DNA of 6,046 nucleotides from Rhodospirillales bacterium (GTDB taxonomy: Bacteria > Pseudomonadota > Alphaproteobacteria > Rhodospirillales > Magnetospirillaceae). The stretch covers positions 1 to 6,046 of the forward strand of contig JASHSH010000140.1 in NCBI GenBank assembly GCA_030040955.1, written 5' to 3'. Positions 1-5,326 of the stretch are shown in pieces. The translations under genes were made by a program, and so were the position numbers. The notes below the pieces were generated by a model, which saw only the letters and a program-made list of their open reading frames with translations, was not told the origin of the DNA and ran no database searches. The first letter of the stretch is position 1. Every line of letters starts with the position of its first letter.

Positions 1-1192
1 CGCCGCGGGCGGCAGCCCGGCCGACGCCATCGTCGCCATGTCTTTCGCGCTCGCGGTCACGCTGCCGACGCAGGTGAGCCTGGGCTCGTCCGGCATCTGC
101 ATGGTCTACGATCATGGCGCCAGCAAGGCGGAGACCCTCGACTTCCTCGTCCCCCCCGCCGCAAGCGGCGGGGCCAGCCTGGTGCCCGCGCTGCCGCGCG
201 CGATGTTCGCGCTGCATGCGAAATACGGCGCCCGGCGCTGGGACCAGTTGCTCGGACCGGCGGAGGGGCTGGCGCGCGTCGGCGTGCCCGCGTCGCGCTC
301 CTTCGTCCGCCAGTACGCGCCCGTCGCGCCGGCCCTCCTCGCCGATCCGCTGGCGCAGCGCAATTTCGCCAGGGCCGACGGCGCGCCGCTCGGCGAGGGC
401 GACCTGCTCGCGCAGCCCGAGCTCGCCGGCATCATCGCGCGCATGGGCAGCAGGGGCGTCGGCGAATTCTACCAGGGCGACTGGGCGCGCGAGTTCGTGG
501 CCGCGGCGGCGCGGATCGGGGCCACGATCGGCGAGCAGGAACTGCGCGCCTATGTCCCCGCCTGGAGCAATCCGGCGGCGGTCAAATTCGGCAACGACAC
601 CGCCTTCTTCGCCGCCACGCCGGCCGGCCAGGCCGAGCAGGCGGCGTGGACCCGTCTCGCCCGCGACGGCGCTTGGGCGGAAGCGAGCGCGCAGAGCCGG
701 GCGGGACTGGTCGCGGCCGCGCTGCCCGCCGCGGCGAACCAATCCGGCGCGGCGGCCGAGACCGGCACCGGCCTGGTCGCGGTCGGCAACGACGGTTCCG
801 CGGCGACCTGCCTGCTCACGCTGAACCGCCCGTTCGGAACCGGACGCGTCGTTCCCGGCTTCGGCATGTTCCTGGCCGCGCCGGCCTCCGCGCCCGGGCC
901 GGCGCCGATGCTGGTGCTGAACCTGAATTCCAACAACTTCCACTTCGCCGCCGCCGCCGGCGGTGCTGCCGGTTCGGCCGCCACCGTCGAGGTGGGCCTG
1001 CGCGCGCAGCTCGACGGCACTCCGCTGCGCGACGCGATCGCGGACATGCACCGGGGGGCCGGGCGCGAGGCCAGCTCGGTCAACGCGGCGCATTGCGCGA
1101 GCCCGGGCGGCAATTTCGAATCCGGGCTGTGCTCGGTGGCGACCGACCCCAAGGGCGCGGGCCTCGCGCTGGCTACCGATCTGGTCAAGTGA
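1..1192 (+). CDS. Gamma-glutamyltranspeptidase-like protein, 5' end cut by the window, probably catalytically altered
   Basis: The reading frame is open from base 2, giving 396 residues here; the true start is upstream, so no signal peptide can be judged. Family features in order: an AGGSPADA segment near the edge (family GGNAVDA), then a YG..W..LL.PA..LA..G block at about residues 75-94, EFYQGDWA, and a small-subunit-like block with TLNRPFGTG (273-281) and a GG pair (320-321, oxyanion-hole pair in the family). GGT enzymes cleave gamma-glutamyl bonds, for example in glutathione, after self-cleavage at a Thr of a TTHxSV motif. Here that site reads ETGTGLVAVG (about 253-262), the REMAP substrate-arginine motif reads DFLVPP (47-52), the PLSSM serine motif is not visible, and roughly 80-100 residues of the large-subunit end appear missing. 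I infer a divergent or inactive homologue. The stop is 2 bases before the aminotransferase start. The family call is fairly sure; activity is doubtful. Confidence 0.8.
   Translation, partial: AAGGSPADAIVAMSFALAVTLPTQVSLGSSGICMVYDHGASKAETLDFLVPPAASGGASLVPALPRAMFALHAKYGARRWDQLLGPAEGLARVGVPASRSFVRQYAPVAPALLADPLAQRNFARADGAPLGEGDLLAQPELAGIIARMGSRGVGEFYQGDWAREFVAAAARIGATIGEQELRAYVPAWSNPAAVKFGNDTAFFAATPAGQAEQAAWTRLARDGAWAEASAQSRAGLVAAALPAAANQSGAAAETGTGLVAVGNDGSAATCLLTLNRPFGTGRVVPGFGMFLAAPASAPGPAPMLVLNLNSNNFHFAAAAGGAAGSAATVEVGLRAQLDGTPLRDAIADMHRGAGREASSVNAAHCASPGGNFESGLCSVATDPKGAGLALATDLVK
154..173. repeat. Perfect 9+9 inverted repeat inside the GGT-like gene
   Basis: The left arm CCCCGCCGC (154-162) and right arm GCGGCGGGG (165-173) are separated by AA. 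The left arm overlaps a run of seven C (151-157). It encodes the PPAASGG stretch, which directly follows the place where the family's substrate-binding arginine motif should be. It may be only a product of high GC content. The frame continues correctly through it, so there is no sign of a sequencing frameshift. Confidence 0.5.
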
Positions 1193-1194
1193 GC

Positions 1195-2340
1195 ATGGCA
1201 CTGAAGGTCGCTCGGCGGGGGAAAATCCCGCCCTTCATCGTGATGGACGTGCTGCGCGCCGCCGCCGAGCGGGCCGCCGCCGGCAAGGACGTCATCCATC
1301 TCGAGGTCGGTCAGCCCTCCACCCCGGCGCCGCGCAAGGTGATCGAGGCGGCGCACGTTGCGCTCGAATCGGACACGCTCGGCTACACGCTCGGCCTGGG
1401 CGTCAAGCCGCTGCGCAAGCGGATCGCCGAGCAGTATCGCGACGCCTACGGCGTCGCGGTGGAGATCGATCGGGTGGTGGTCACGGTGGGCTCGTCGGGC
1501 GCCTTTCTGCTTGCCTTTCTATGCGCCTTCGATCCGGGCGACCGGGTCGGTATCGCCGCGCCGGGCTATCCCTGCTACCGCAACATCCTGACCGCGGTCG
1601 GCTGCGAACCGGTCGCCATCCCCATCGGCCCGAGCACGCGCTTCCAGCTGACGGTCGATTCGCTCGCCGGGCTGGAGGGAAGGCTCGACGGGCTGATCGT
1701 GGCGAGTCCCTCAAATCCGACCGGGGGCATGCTGGCGCCAACCGAGCTGGCCGCGCTGGTCGATTGGTGCCGGCGCCACGGCGTGCGGCTGATCTCCGAC
1801 GAGATCTATCACGGCATCACCTACGGCGCGAAAGCCAGCACGGCGGCGGCCTTCCCCGAGACCATCGCCGTCAACAGTTTCTCAAAATACTATTCGATGA
1901 CCGGCTGGCGGCTGGGCTGGATGCTGGCGCCGCCCGAGCTTCTCCGCCCGCTCGAGCGCCTCGCCACCAACCTGTTCATCTCGCCGCCGAGCCTCTCGCA
2001 GCGCGCCGCCGTAGCCGCCTTCGACGCGACCGAGGAGCTGGAAGGCAACGTCGCCCGCTATGCGCGCAACCGCGAGCTGCTGCTCGATGGTCTGCCGCGC
2101 GCCGGCTTCGACGCGATCGCGCCGTCGCAAGGCGCCTTCTATCTCTATCTCGATGTGTCGCGCTACACCAACGACAGCGATTCCTACTGCAAGCGGATGC
2201 TGGCCGAGACCGGCATCGCCTGCACGCCGGGCGTGGATTTCGACACCGTCGAAGGAGCGCGCTATCTGCGCTTCGCCTATCCCGGCTCGACCGCCGACAT
2301 GGAAGAGGCGCTGCGCCGGCTTACCGCGTGGAGCAAGTAG
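1195..2340 (+). CDS. PLP-dependent aminotransferase, class I/II (fold type I, aspartate aminotransferase superfamily)
   Basis: The product has 381 residues, a normal length for the family. Such enzymes move an amino group between an amino acid and a 2-oxo acid in the cytoplasm. Visible landmarks are GSSGA at 99-103 (cofactor phosphate region), SNPTGG at 173-178 with Asn174, SDEIYH at 201-206 with Asp202 (pyridine nitrogen) and Tyr205, SFSKYYSMTGWRLGW at 228-242 with Lys231 as the Schiff-base lysine and Arg239 for phosphate, and YLRF at 357-360 with Arg359 as the likely carboxylate-binding arginine. All key residues are present, so it should be active; the substrate cannot be read from sequence. 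I chose ATG 1195, two bases after the upstream stop; GTG 1189, overlapping that stop, is a possible alternative adding two residues. No clear Shine-Dalgarno sequence is seen, which suggests translational coupling to the GGT-like gene. An open frame upstream of 1195 is the shadow of that gene. Confidence 0.95.
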   Translation: MALKVARRGKIPPFIVMDVLRAAAERAAAGKDVIHLEVGQPSTPAPRKVIEAAHVALESDTLGYTLGLGVKPLRKRIAEQYRDAYGVAVEIDRVVVTVGSSGAFLLAFLCAFDPGDRVGIAAPGYPCYRNILTAVGCEPVAIPIGPSTRFQLTVDSLAGLEGRLDGLIVASPSNPTGGMLAPTELAALVDWCRRHGVRLISDEIYHGITYGAKASTAAAFPETIAVNSFSKYYSMTGWRLGWMLAPPELLRPLERLATNLFISPPSLSQRAAVAAFDATEELEGNVARYARNRELLLDGLPRAGFDAIAPSQGAFYLYLDVSRYTNDSDSYCKRMLAETGIACTPGVDFDTVEGARYLRFAYPGSTADMEEALRRLTAWSK

Positions 2341-2349
2341 CGGCCGCTA
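2338..2349. repeat. 12-bp palindrome holding the stop codons of two convergent genes
   Basis: TAGCGGCCGCTA is perfectly self-complementary. Its first three bases are the TAG stop of the plus-strand aminotransferase gene and its last three, read on the minus strand, are the TAG stop of the small minus-strand gene. There is no T-run on either side, so it is not a classical intrinsic terminator; any transcription-ending role is inference. Confidence 0.6.
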
Positions 2350-2547
2350 GCGCTGGCGCACCGCGCGCTTCACCTCGGCGGCGCTCACCTCGCGCTTGAG
2401 CAGCCGGCTCGCGCGCAGCCGCGTCGCCTCGATCGCCGCCTCCATCGCCGTGAAGCGGTTCAGGCCCTTGGCGTTGATTTCGAGCACGACTTCCATGTAA
2501 GCCCGCAATATCGCGAGCTTGTCCCCGTCTTCATTGCCCCGCGGCAT
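2347..2547 (-). CDS. Small basic, helical protein of unknown function (66 residues)
   Basis: I do not recognise this protein. From ATG 2547 it has 66 residues, about 14 Lys/Arg against 9 Asp/Glu. After a short polar start (MPRGNEDGDK) the rest reads as two or three amphipathic helices with few breaks (about 10-27, 30-50 and 53-66). There is no membrane segment, signal peptide or cysteine. A GGGGG run 7 bases before ATG 2547 can serve as ribosome binding site. A GTG at 2613 would add 22 residues of unrelated-looking composition, so I prefer the ATG. It converges on the aminotransferase gene with 6 bases between the stops. Its regular helical composition favours a real gene over a chance frame, but in such GC-rich DNA a spurious call is possible. 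Confidence 0.6.
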   Translation of the reverse strand: MPRGNEDGDKLAILRAYMEVVLEINAKGLNRFTAMEAAIEATRLRASRLLKREVSAAEVKRAVRQR

Positions 2548-2623
2548 TCGGTTGCCCCCAAGATGCCCGCGAACCGCTTCTGCGGCGGCTGGGTTTCCTC
2601 TGCAGTGTATCACTGCGTGACCA

Positions 2624-2651
2624 AGGATAATTCACACGCATGCGAATGCAA
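2624..2651 (-). promoter_or_regulatory. Possible promoter for the small minus-strand gene
   Basis: On the minus strand TTGCAT (2651-2646) is followed after 16 bases by TATCCT (2629-2624), in the most AT-rich stretch of this gap. The match to a sigma70-type promoter is moderate. It would start RNA near 2615, about 70 bases before ATG 2547. The palindrome CGCATGCG (2637-2644) lies in the spacer. This is a weak call made by eye. Confidence 0.25.
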
Positions 2652-2661
2652 CGGCGCCGAA

Positions 2662-2676
2662 GCATGGCGGCCATGC
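2662..2676. repeat. 6+6 inverted repeat in the gap downstream of trpB2
   Basis: GCATGG and CCATGC are separated by CGG. Together with a GCGC-GAGA-GCGC hairpin at 2697-2708, it makes the stretch 2660-2752 highly foldable. It may be part of a structured 3' end of the trpB2 transcript or simply reflect base composition. I see no gene in 2548-2764. Confidence 0.35.
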
Positions 2677-2715
2677 GCACCGCTTGCGCGGAGGATGCGC
2701 GAGAGCGCGAATCGG

Positions 2716-2752
2716 AAAGTGCGGGGCACGCCCGGCCGCGCCGCAGCCGGGC
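2716..2752 (-). terminator. Likely intrinsic terminator of trpB2 (double hairpin)
   Basis: Read on the minus strand, the trpB2 stop is followed 12 bases later by a perfect 7-bp stem (GCCCGGC, 9-base loop, GCCGGGC; 2752-2730), then directly by GTGC-CCC-GCAC (2729-2719) and TTT (2718-2716). The U-run is short, as is common in GC-rich genomes. Position and structure fit a terminator; strength is unknown. Confidence 0.55.
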
Positions 2753-2764
2753 GCCGGAGCCGAA

Positions 2765-4132
2765 CTACTCCGCGGCTACCTTGGGCAGGCCGGCGAGGGC
2801 GGTGTCGAGAGCCTTCTGGTCGTATGTTTCGTCGCGCAGCTTGCCGGCGAAATAGTCTGCATAGGCCTGCATGTCGAAGTGCCCGTGGCCCGACAGGTTG
2901 AACAGGATGGTCTGCGCCTTGCCCTCGCGCTTGCAGCGCAACGCTTCGTCCACCGCGCATTTGATCGCGTGGGTGGATTCCGGCGCCGGCACGATTCCTT
3001 CCGCGCGGGCGAACTGCACGCCGGCGGCGAAGCACTCGTTCTGCGCGTAGGCGCAGGCCTCGATCAGCCCGAGCTCCTTAGCATGGCTGACCAGCGGCGC
3101 CATGCCGTGATAGCGCAGGCCTCCGGCATGGATCGGCGAGGGCACGAAGGTCGAACCCAGCGTGTGCATCTTCACCAGCGGCGTCAGATGTCCGGTGTCG
3201 CCGAAATCGTAGGCGTACCGGCCGCGGGTGAGCGATGGGCAGGAGGCCGGCTCGACCGCGATCACGCGCGCGTTCAGCTTCCCCTTGATCTTCTCGCCGA
3301 GGAACGGGAAGGCGAGGCCCGAGAAGTTGCTGCCGCCGCCAGCGCAGCCGATGACGATGTCCGGGGAATGCCCGGCATCGGCCATTTGCAGCATCGCCTC
3401 CTGGCCGATCACGGTCTGGTGGAGCAGCACATGGTTGAGCACCGAGCCGAGCGAGTATTTGGTGTCCTCGCGCTGGGCGGCGATCTCGACCGCCTCCGAG
3501 ATGGCGATGCCGAGCGAGCCGGTCGAGTTCGGGTTGGCGGCCAGGATCGCGCGCCCCGAATTGGTCTGGTTCGACGGGCTCGGGATGCACTTGGCGCCGT
3601 AGGTCTCCATCAGCGCGCGGCGGTACGGCTTCTGCTCGTAGCTCACCTTCACCATGAACACTTCGACCTCGAGGCCGAACAGCTGGGCGGCGAAGGCGAG
3701 CGACGAGCCCCACTGGCCGGCGCCGGTCTCGGTGGTCAACCGCTTCACCCCCTCGGCCTTGTTGTAGAAGGCCTGGGCGACGGCGGTGTTCGGCTTGTGG
3801 CTGCCGGGCGGACTCACGCCCTCGTATTTGAAATAGATGCGCGCCGGGGTATCGAGCGCCTTCTCCAGGCGACGGGCCCGGATCAGCGGCGACGGCCGCC
3901 ACATCTTGTAGATGTCGCGCACCGGCTCGGGGATGTCGATATAACGCTCCTGCGAAACCTCCTGCAGGATGACCGCCATCGGGAACAGCGGCGCGAGATC
4001 GCCCGGTCCGACCGGCTTGCCCGTGCCCGGATGCAGCACCGGCGGCGGCGGCTTCGGCAAATCCGCCGCCAAATTGTACCAAGCCTTCGGGATACGCTCC
4101 TCGGACAGCAGGTACTTCACCGATTCGGCCAT
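2765..4132 (-). CDS. trpB: Tryptophan synthase beta chain, TrpB2 type
   Basis: The product has 455 residues, longer than the roughly 400 of the usual TrpB1, which fits the TrpB2 branch with its extended N-terminus. TrpB joins indole and L-serine to tryptophan using PLP. Landmarks are GSHKPN at 110-115 with Lys113 as the Schiff-base lysine, ETGAGQWG at 135-142 with Glu135 as catalytic acid (TrpB2 proteins carry W where TrpB1 has H), the phosphate loop GCAGGGSN at 262-269, and the C-terminal SGHGHFD at 414-420, a TrpB2 hallmark. All key residues are intact. TrpB2 proteins generally lack the surface for tight pairing with TrpA, and no trpA lies nearby, so it probably acts alone, for example salvaging indole; that role is inference. 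ATG 4132 is supported by a purine-rich GGGAGGGGG just upstream. It is divergent from rplM and probably single-gene. Confidence 0.95.
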   Translation of the reverse strand: MAESVKYLLSEERIPKAWYNLAADLPKPPPPVLHPGTGKPVGPGDLAPLFPMAVILQEVSQERYIDIPEPVRDIYKMWRPSPLIRARRLEKALDTPARIYFKYEGVSPPGSHKPNTAVAQAFYNKAEGVKRLTTETGAGQWGSSLAFAAQLFGLEVEVFMVKVSYEQKPYRRALMETYGAKCIPSPSNQTNSGRAILAANPNSTGSLGIAISEAVEIAAQREDTKYSLGSVLNHVLLHQTVIGQEAMLQMADAGHSPDIVIGCAGGGSNFSGLAFPFLGEKIKGKLNARVIAVEPASCPSLTRGRYAYDFGDTGHLTPLVKMHTLGSTFVPSPIHAGGLRYHGMAPLVSHAKELGLIEACAYAQNECFAAGVQFARAEGIVPAPESTHAIKCAVDEALRCKREGKAQTILFNLSGHGHFDMQAYADYFAGKLRDETYDQKALDTALAGLPKVAAE

Positions 4133-4171
4133 TTCCCCCTCCCTCGCTCGTTGATTGGCCAGTTGACCCGG

Positions 4172-4200
4172 ATTCTTAGCCCAGGGCGGTGCGCGGGCAA
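4172..4200 (-). promoter_or_regulatory. Possible trpB2 promoter
   Basis: On the minus strand TTGCCC (4200-4195) lies 17 bases before AAGAAT (4177-4172). Each hexamer matches the sigma70 consensus at four of six positions. RNA would begin near 4165, leaving a leader of about 33 bases with the purine-rich ribosome binding site. No promoter of better quality was seen before this gene. Confidence 0.35.
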
Positions 4201-4216
4201 AGCGGAGGGCGGATGC

Positions 4217-4230
4217 CGGGCGCGCGCCCG
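4217..4230. repeat. Perfect 14-bp palindrome between trpB2 and rplM
   Basis: CGGGCGCGCGCCCG is self-complementary with no spacer. It lies just upstream of the candidate trpB2 -35 box and about 50 bases before the rplM -35 box. It could be an operator for a dimeric regulator or form a cruciform, but alternating GC makes chance likely. Confidence 0.4.
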
Positions 4231-4244
4231 ATCCCCGGAGAAAC

Positions 4245-4268
4245 CCCGCAACCCATTGACCTTGCGGG
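4245..4268. promoter_or_regulatory. Operator-like inverted repeat upstream of the rplM promoter
   Basis: The arms CCCGCAA (4245-4251) and TTGCGGG (4262-4268) are perfect complements around a 10-base spacer, so half-sites are centred 17 bp apart. The right arm ends 11 bases before the rplM -35 box, a usual place for an activator to bind. It could also fold in RNA, but no U-run follows, so a terminator is less likely. The binding protein is unknown. Confidence 0.4.
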
Positions 4269-4279
4269 ACTATTGCACG

Positions 4280-4307
4280 TTGACAGGTGCGTCAGTTCTG
4301 GCATACT
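4280..4307 (+). promoter_or_regulatory. Sigma70-type promoter of the rplM-rpsI operon
   Basis: A perfect TTGACA -35 box (4280-4285) is followed after 16 bases by CATACT (4302-4307, four of six consensus matches). RNA would start near 4314, giving a leader of about 56 bases. The stretch after the -10 box is GC-only or nearly so (CCGCCGC), a discriminator type known from promoters under stringent (ppGpp) control, which would suit a ribosomal operon. The promoter is supported by box quality and position; the control mode is inference. Confidence 0.6.
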
Positions 4308-4316
4308 CCGCCGCTC

Positions 4317-4339
4317 GCCGCGGGGCCGAATCCCGCGGC
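4317..4339 (+). promoter_or_regulatory. Hairpin in the rplM leader
   Basis: GCCGCGGG (4317-4324) pairs perfectly with CCCGCGGC (4332-4339); a G-U pair (4325/4331) extends the stem to 9 bp with a 5-base loop. It begins only a few bases after the predicted RNA start. In E. coli, L13 represses its own operon through the mRNA leader, so this hairpin is a candidate autoregulatory element. It ends 30 bases before the start codon and does not itself cover the weak GAAGG ribosome binding sequence (4352-4356). Confidence 0.45.
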
Positions 4340-4369
4340 CGGAGCCGGTTTGAAGGTCGTCCGCGCAGC

Positions 4370-4834
4370 ATGAAGACGTATTTCGCCAAGTCTTCCGAGA
4401 TCCGGAAGCAATGGGTGTTGATCGACGCCGACGGCGTCGTGCTCGGCCGCCTCGCCAGCGTGATCGCCACCCGGCTGCGCGGCAAGCACCGGCCCAACTA
4501 CACGCCGCATCTCGATTGCGGCGACAATGTTATCGTGATCAACGCCGGCAAGGTGAAGGTCACCGGCAACAAGCGCCGCGACGCGGTGTTCCATTGGCAC
4601 ACCGACTATCCCGGCGGGCTGAAGACGCGGACCATCGGCCAGCGGCTCGACGGACGATTCCCCGAACGGGTGCTGGTCAAGGCGGTCGAGCGCATGATCA
4701 CGCGCAATCCGCTCGGACGGCAGCAGATGCGCAACCTGCGCGTCTATCCGGGCCCCAGTCACCCGCACGAGGCGCAGCAGCCGGCGACGCTCGACGTGGC
4801 CGCGATGAACCCCAAGAACAAGCGGAGCGCGTAA
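4370..4834 (+). CDS. rplM: 50S ribosomal protein L13
   Basis: The product has 154 residues, the normal bacterial length (142 in E. coli) with a modest addition. L13 is an early-assembly protein of the large ribosomal subunit that binds 23S rRNA. Recognisable blocks are WVLIDADGVVLGRLAS at 15-30, the GKHRPNYTPHLDCGD segment at 38-52, VTGNK at 64-68, and the signature region AVERMITRNPLGRQQMRNL at about 105-123 followed by VYPGPSHPHEAQ. The frame stays open far upstream, so the start is set by homology: ATG 4370 gives the usual MKTYFAK beginning. The best ribosome binding sequence, GAAGG, lies 13 bases away, which is long. The gene leads the operon and ends 4 bases before rpsI. Confidence 0.97.
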   Translation: MKTYFAKSSEIRKQWVLIDADGVVLGRLASVIATRLRGKHRPNYTPHLDCGDNVIVINAGKVKVTGNKRRDAVFHWHTDYPGGLKTRTIGQRLDGRFPERVLVKAVERMITRNPLGRQQMRNLRVYPGPSHPHEAQQPATLDVAAMNPKNKRSA

Positions 4835-4838
4835 GCGG

Positions 4839-5315
4839 ATGGCCGAGGATTTCAGCGCACTCGCCGAGCTCAAGACTTCGTTGCCCGCCCAGACGGCGCC
4901 CGTGTTGCGCGCGCCGCGGATCGATCCGCGCGGCCGCGCCTACGCCACCGGCAAGCGCAAGAACGCCGTCGCCCGCGTCTGGGTCAAGCCCGGCGCCGGC
5001 AAGATCACGGTGAACGGGCGCGCGTTCGAGACCTATTTCGCGCGTCCGGTGCTGCGCATGCTGATCAGCCAGCCGCTCGAGGCGACCAAGCGCCAGGGCC
5101 AGTTCGACGTGGTCTGCACGGTGGTCGGCGGCGGACTTTCCGGGCAGGCGGGCGCGGTGCGCCACGGCATCTCGCGCGCGCTGAGCTATTTCGAGCCCGA
5201 GCTGCGCACGCCCCTCAAGACGGGCGGGTTCCTGACCCGCGATTCGCGTGTGGTCGAGCGCAAGAAGTACGGCAAGCGCAAGGCCCGGCGCAGCTTCCAG
5301 TTCTCGAAGCGCTGA
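4839..5315 (+). CDS. rpsI: 30S ribosomal protein S9
   Basis: The product has 158 residues against 130 in E. coli; the difference is an N-terminal extension of about 30 residues, common in Alphaproteobacteria. S9 sits in the head of the small subunit, and its basic C-terminal tail reaches the P-site tRNA. Visible blocks are ATGKRKNAVARVWVKPG at 36-52, the family signature GGGLSGQAGAVRHGISRAL at 97-115, and the tail RKKYGKRKARRSFQFSKR, ending in the SKR shared with E. coli. ATG 4839 follows the rplM stop by 4 bases; GGAG at 4824-4827, inside the end of rplM, can serve as ribosome binding site. The rplM-rpsI pair is near-universal in bacteria. Confidence 0.97.
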   Translation: MAEDFSALAELKTSLPAQTAPVLRAPRIDPRGRAYATGKRKNAVARVWVKPGAGKITVNGRAFETYFARPVLRMLISQPLEATKRQGQFDVVCTVVGGGLSGQAGAVRHGISRALSYFEPELRTPLKTGGFLTRDSRVVERKKYGKRKARRSFQFSKR

Positions 5316-5326
5316 TCCGACCTTCC

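Noticed and set aside
151..157. Run of seven C as a possible frameshift that would explain the odd GGT motifs
   Set aside because: The frame on both sides gives GGT-like sequence, so no shift is needed; the motif losses are spread along the protein.
646..1194. In-frame upstream extension of the aminotransferase
   Set aside because: The 183 extra residues are Arg/Gly-rich shadow of the GGT-like gene and share nothing with aminotransferases; ATG 1195 gives a normal family length.
550..1356. Minus-strand open frame of about 268 residues opposite the GGT-like gene
   Set aside because: It has no recognisable domain, spans the junction of two real genes, and is explained by GC-rich antisense openness.
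2610..3035. Minus-strand open frame of about 141 residues overlapping the end of trpB2
   Set aside because: It is Arg-rich shadow sequence in another frame and overlaps the predicted terminator and the well-supported trpB2 C-terminus.
4245..4268. Inverted repeat read as an intrinsic terminator
   Set aside because: Neither strand shows a U-run after the arms and the 10-base loop is long; position before a promoter fits a binding site better.
2684..4834. Open plus-strand frame of about 716 residues running antisense through trpB2 and into rplM
   Set aside because: Only its last 154 residues (from 4370) are real, as L13. The rest mirrors trpB2 on the other strand and is low-complexity, as expected when high GC content removes stop codons.
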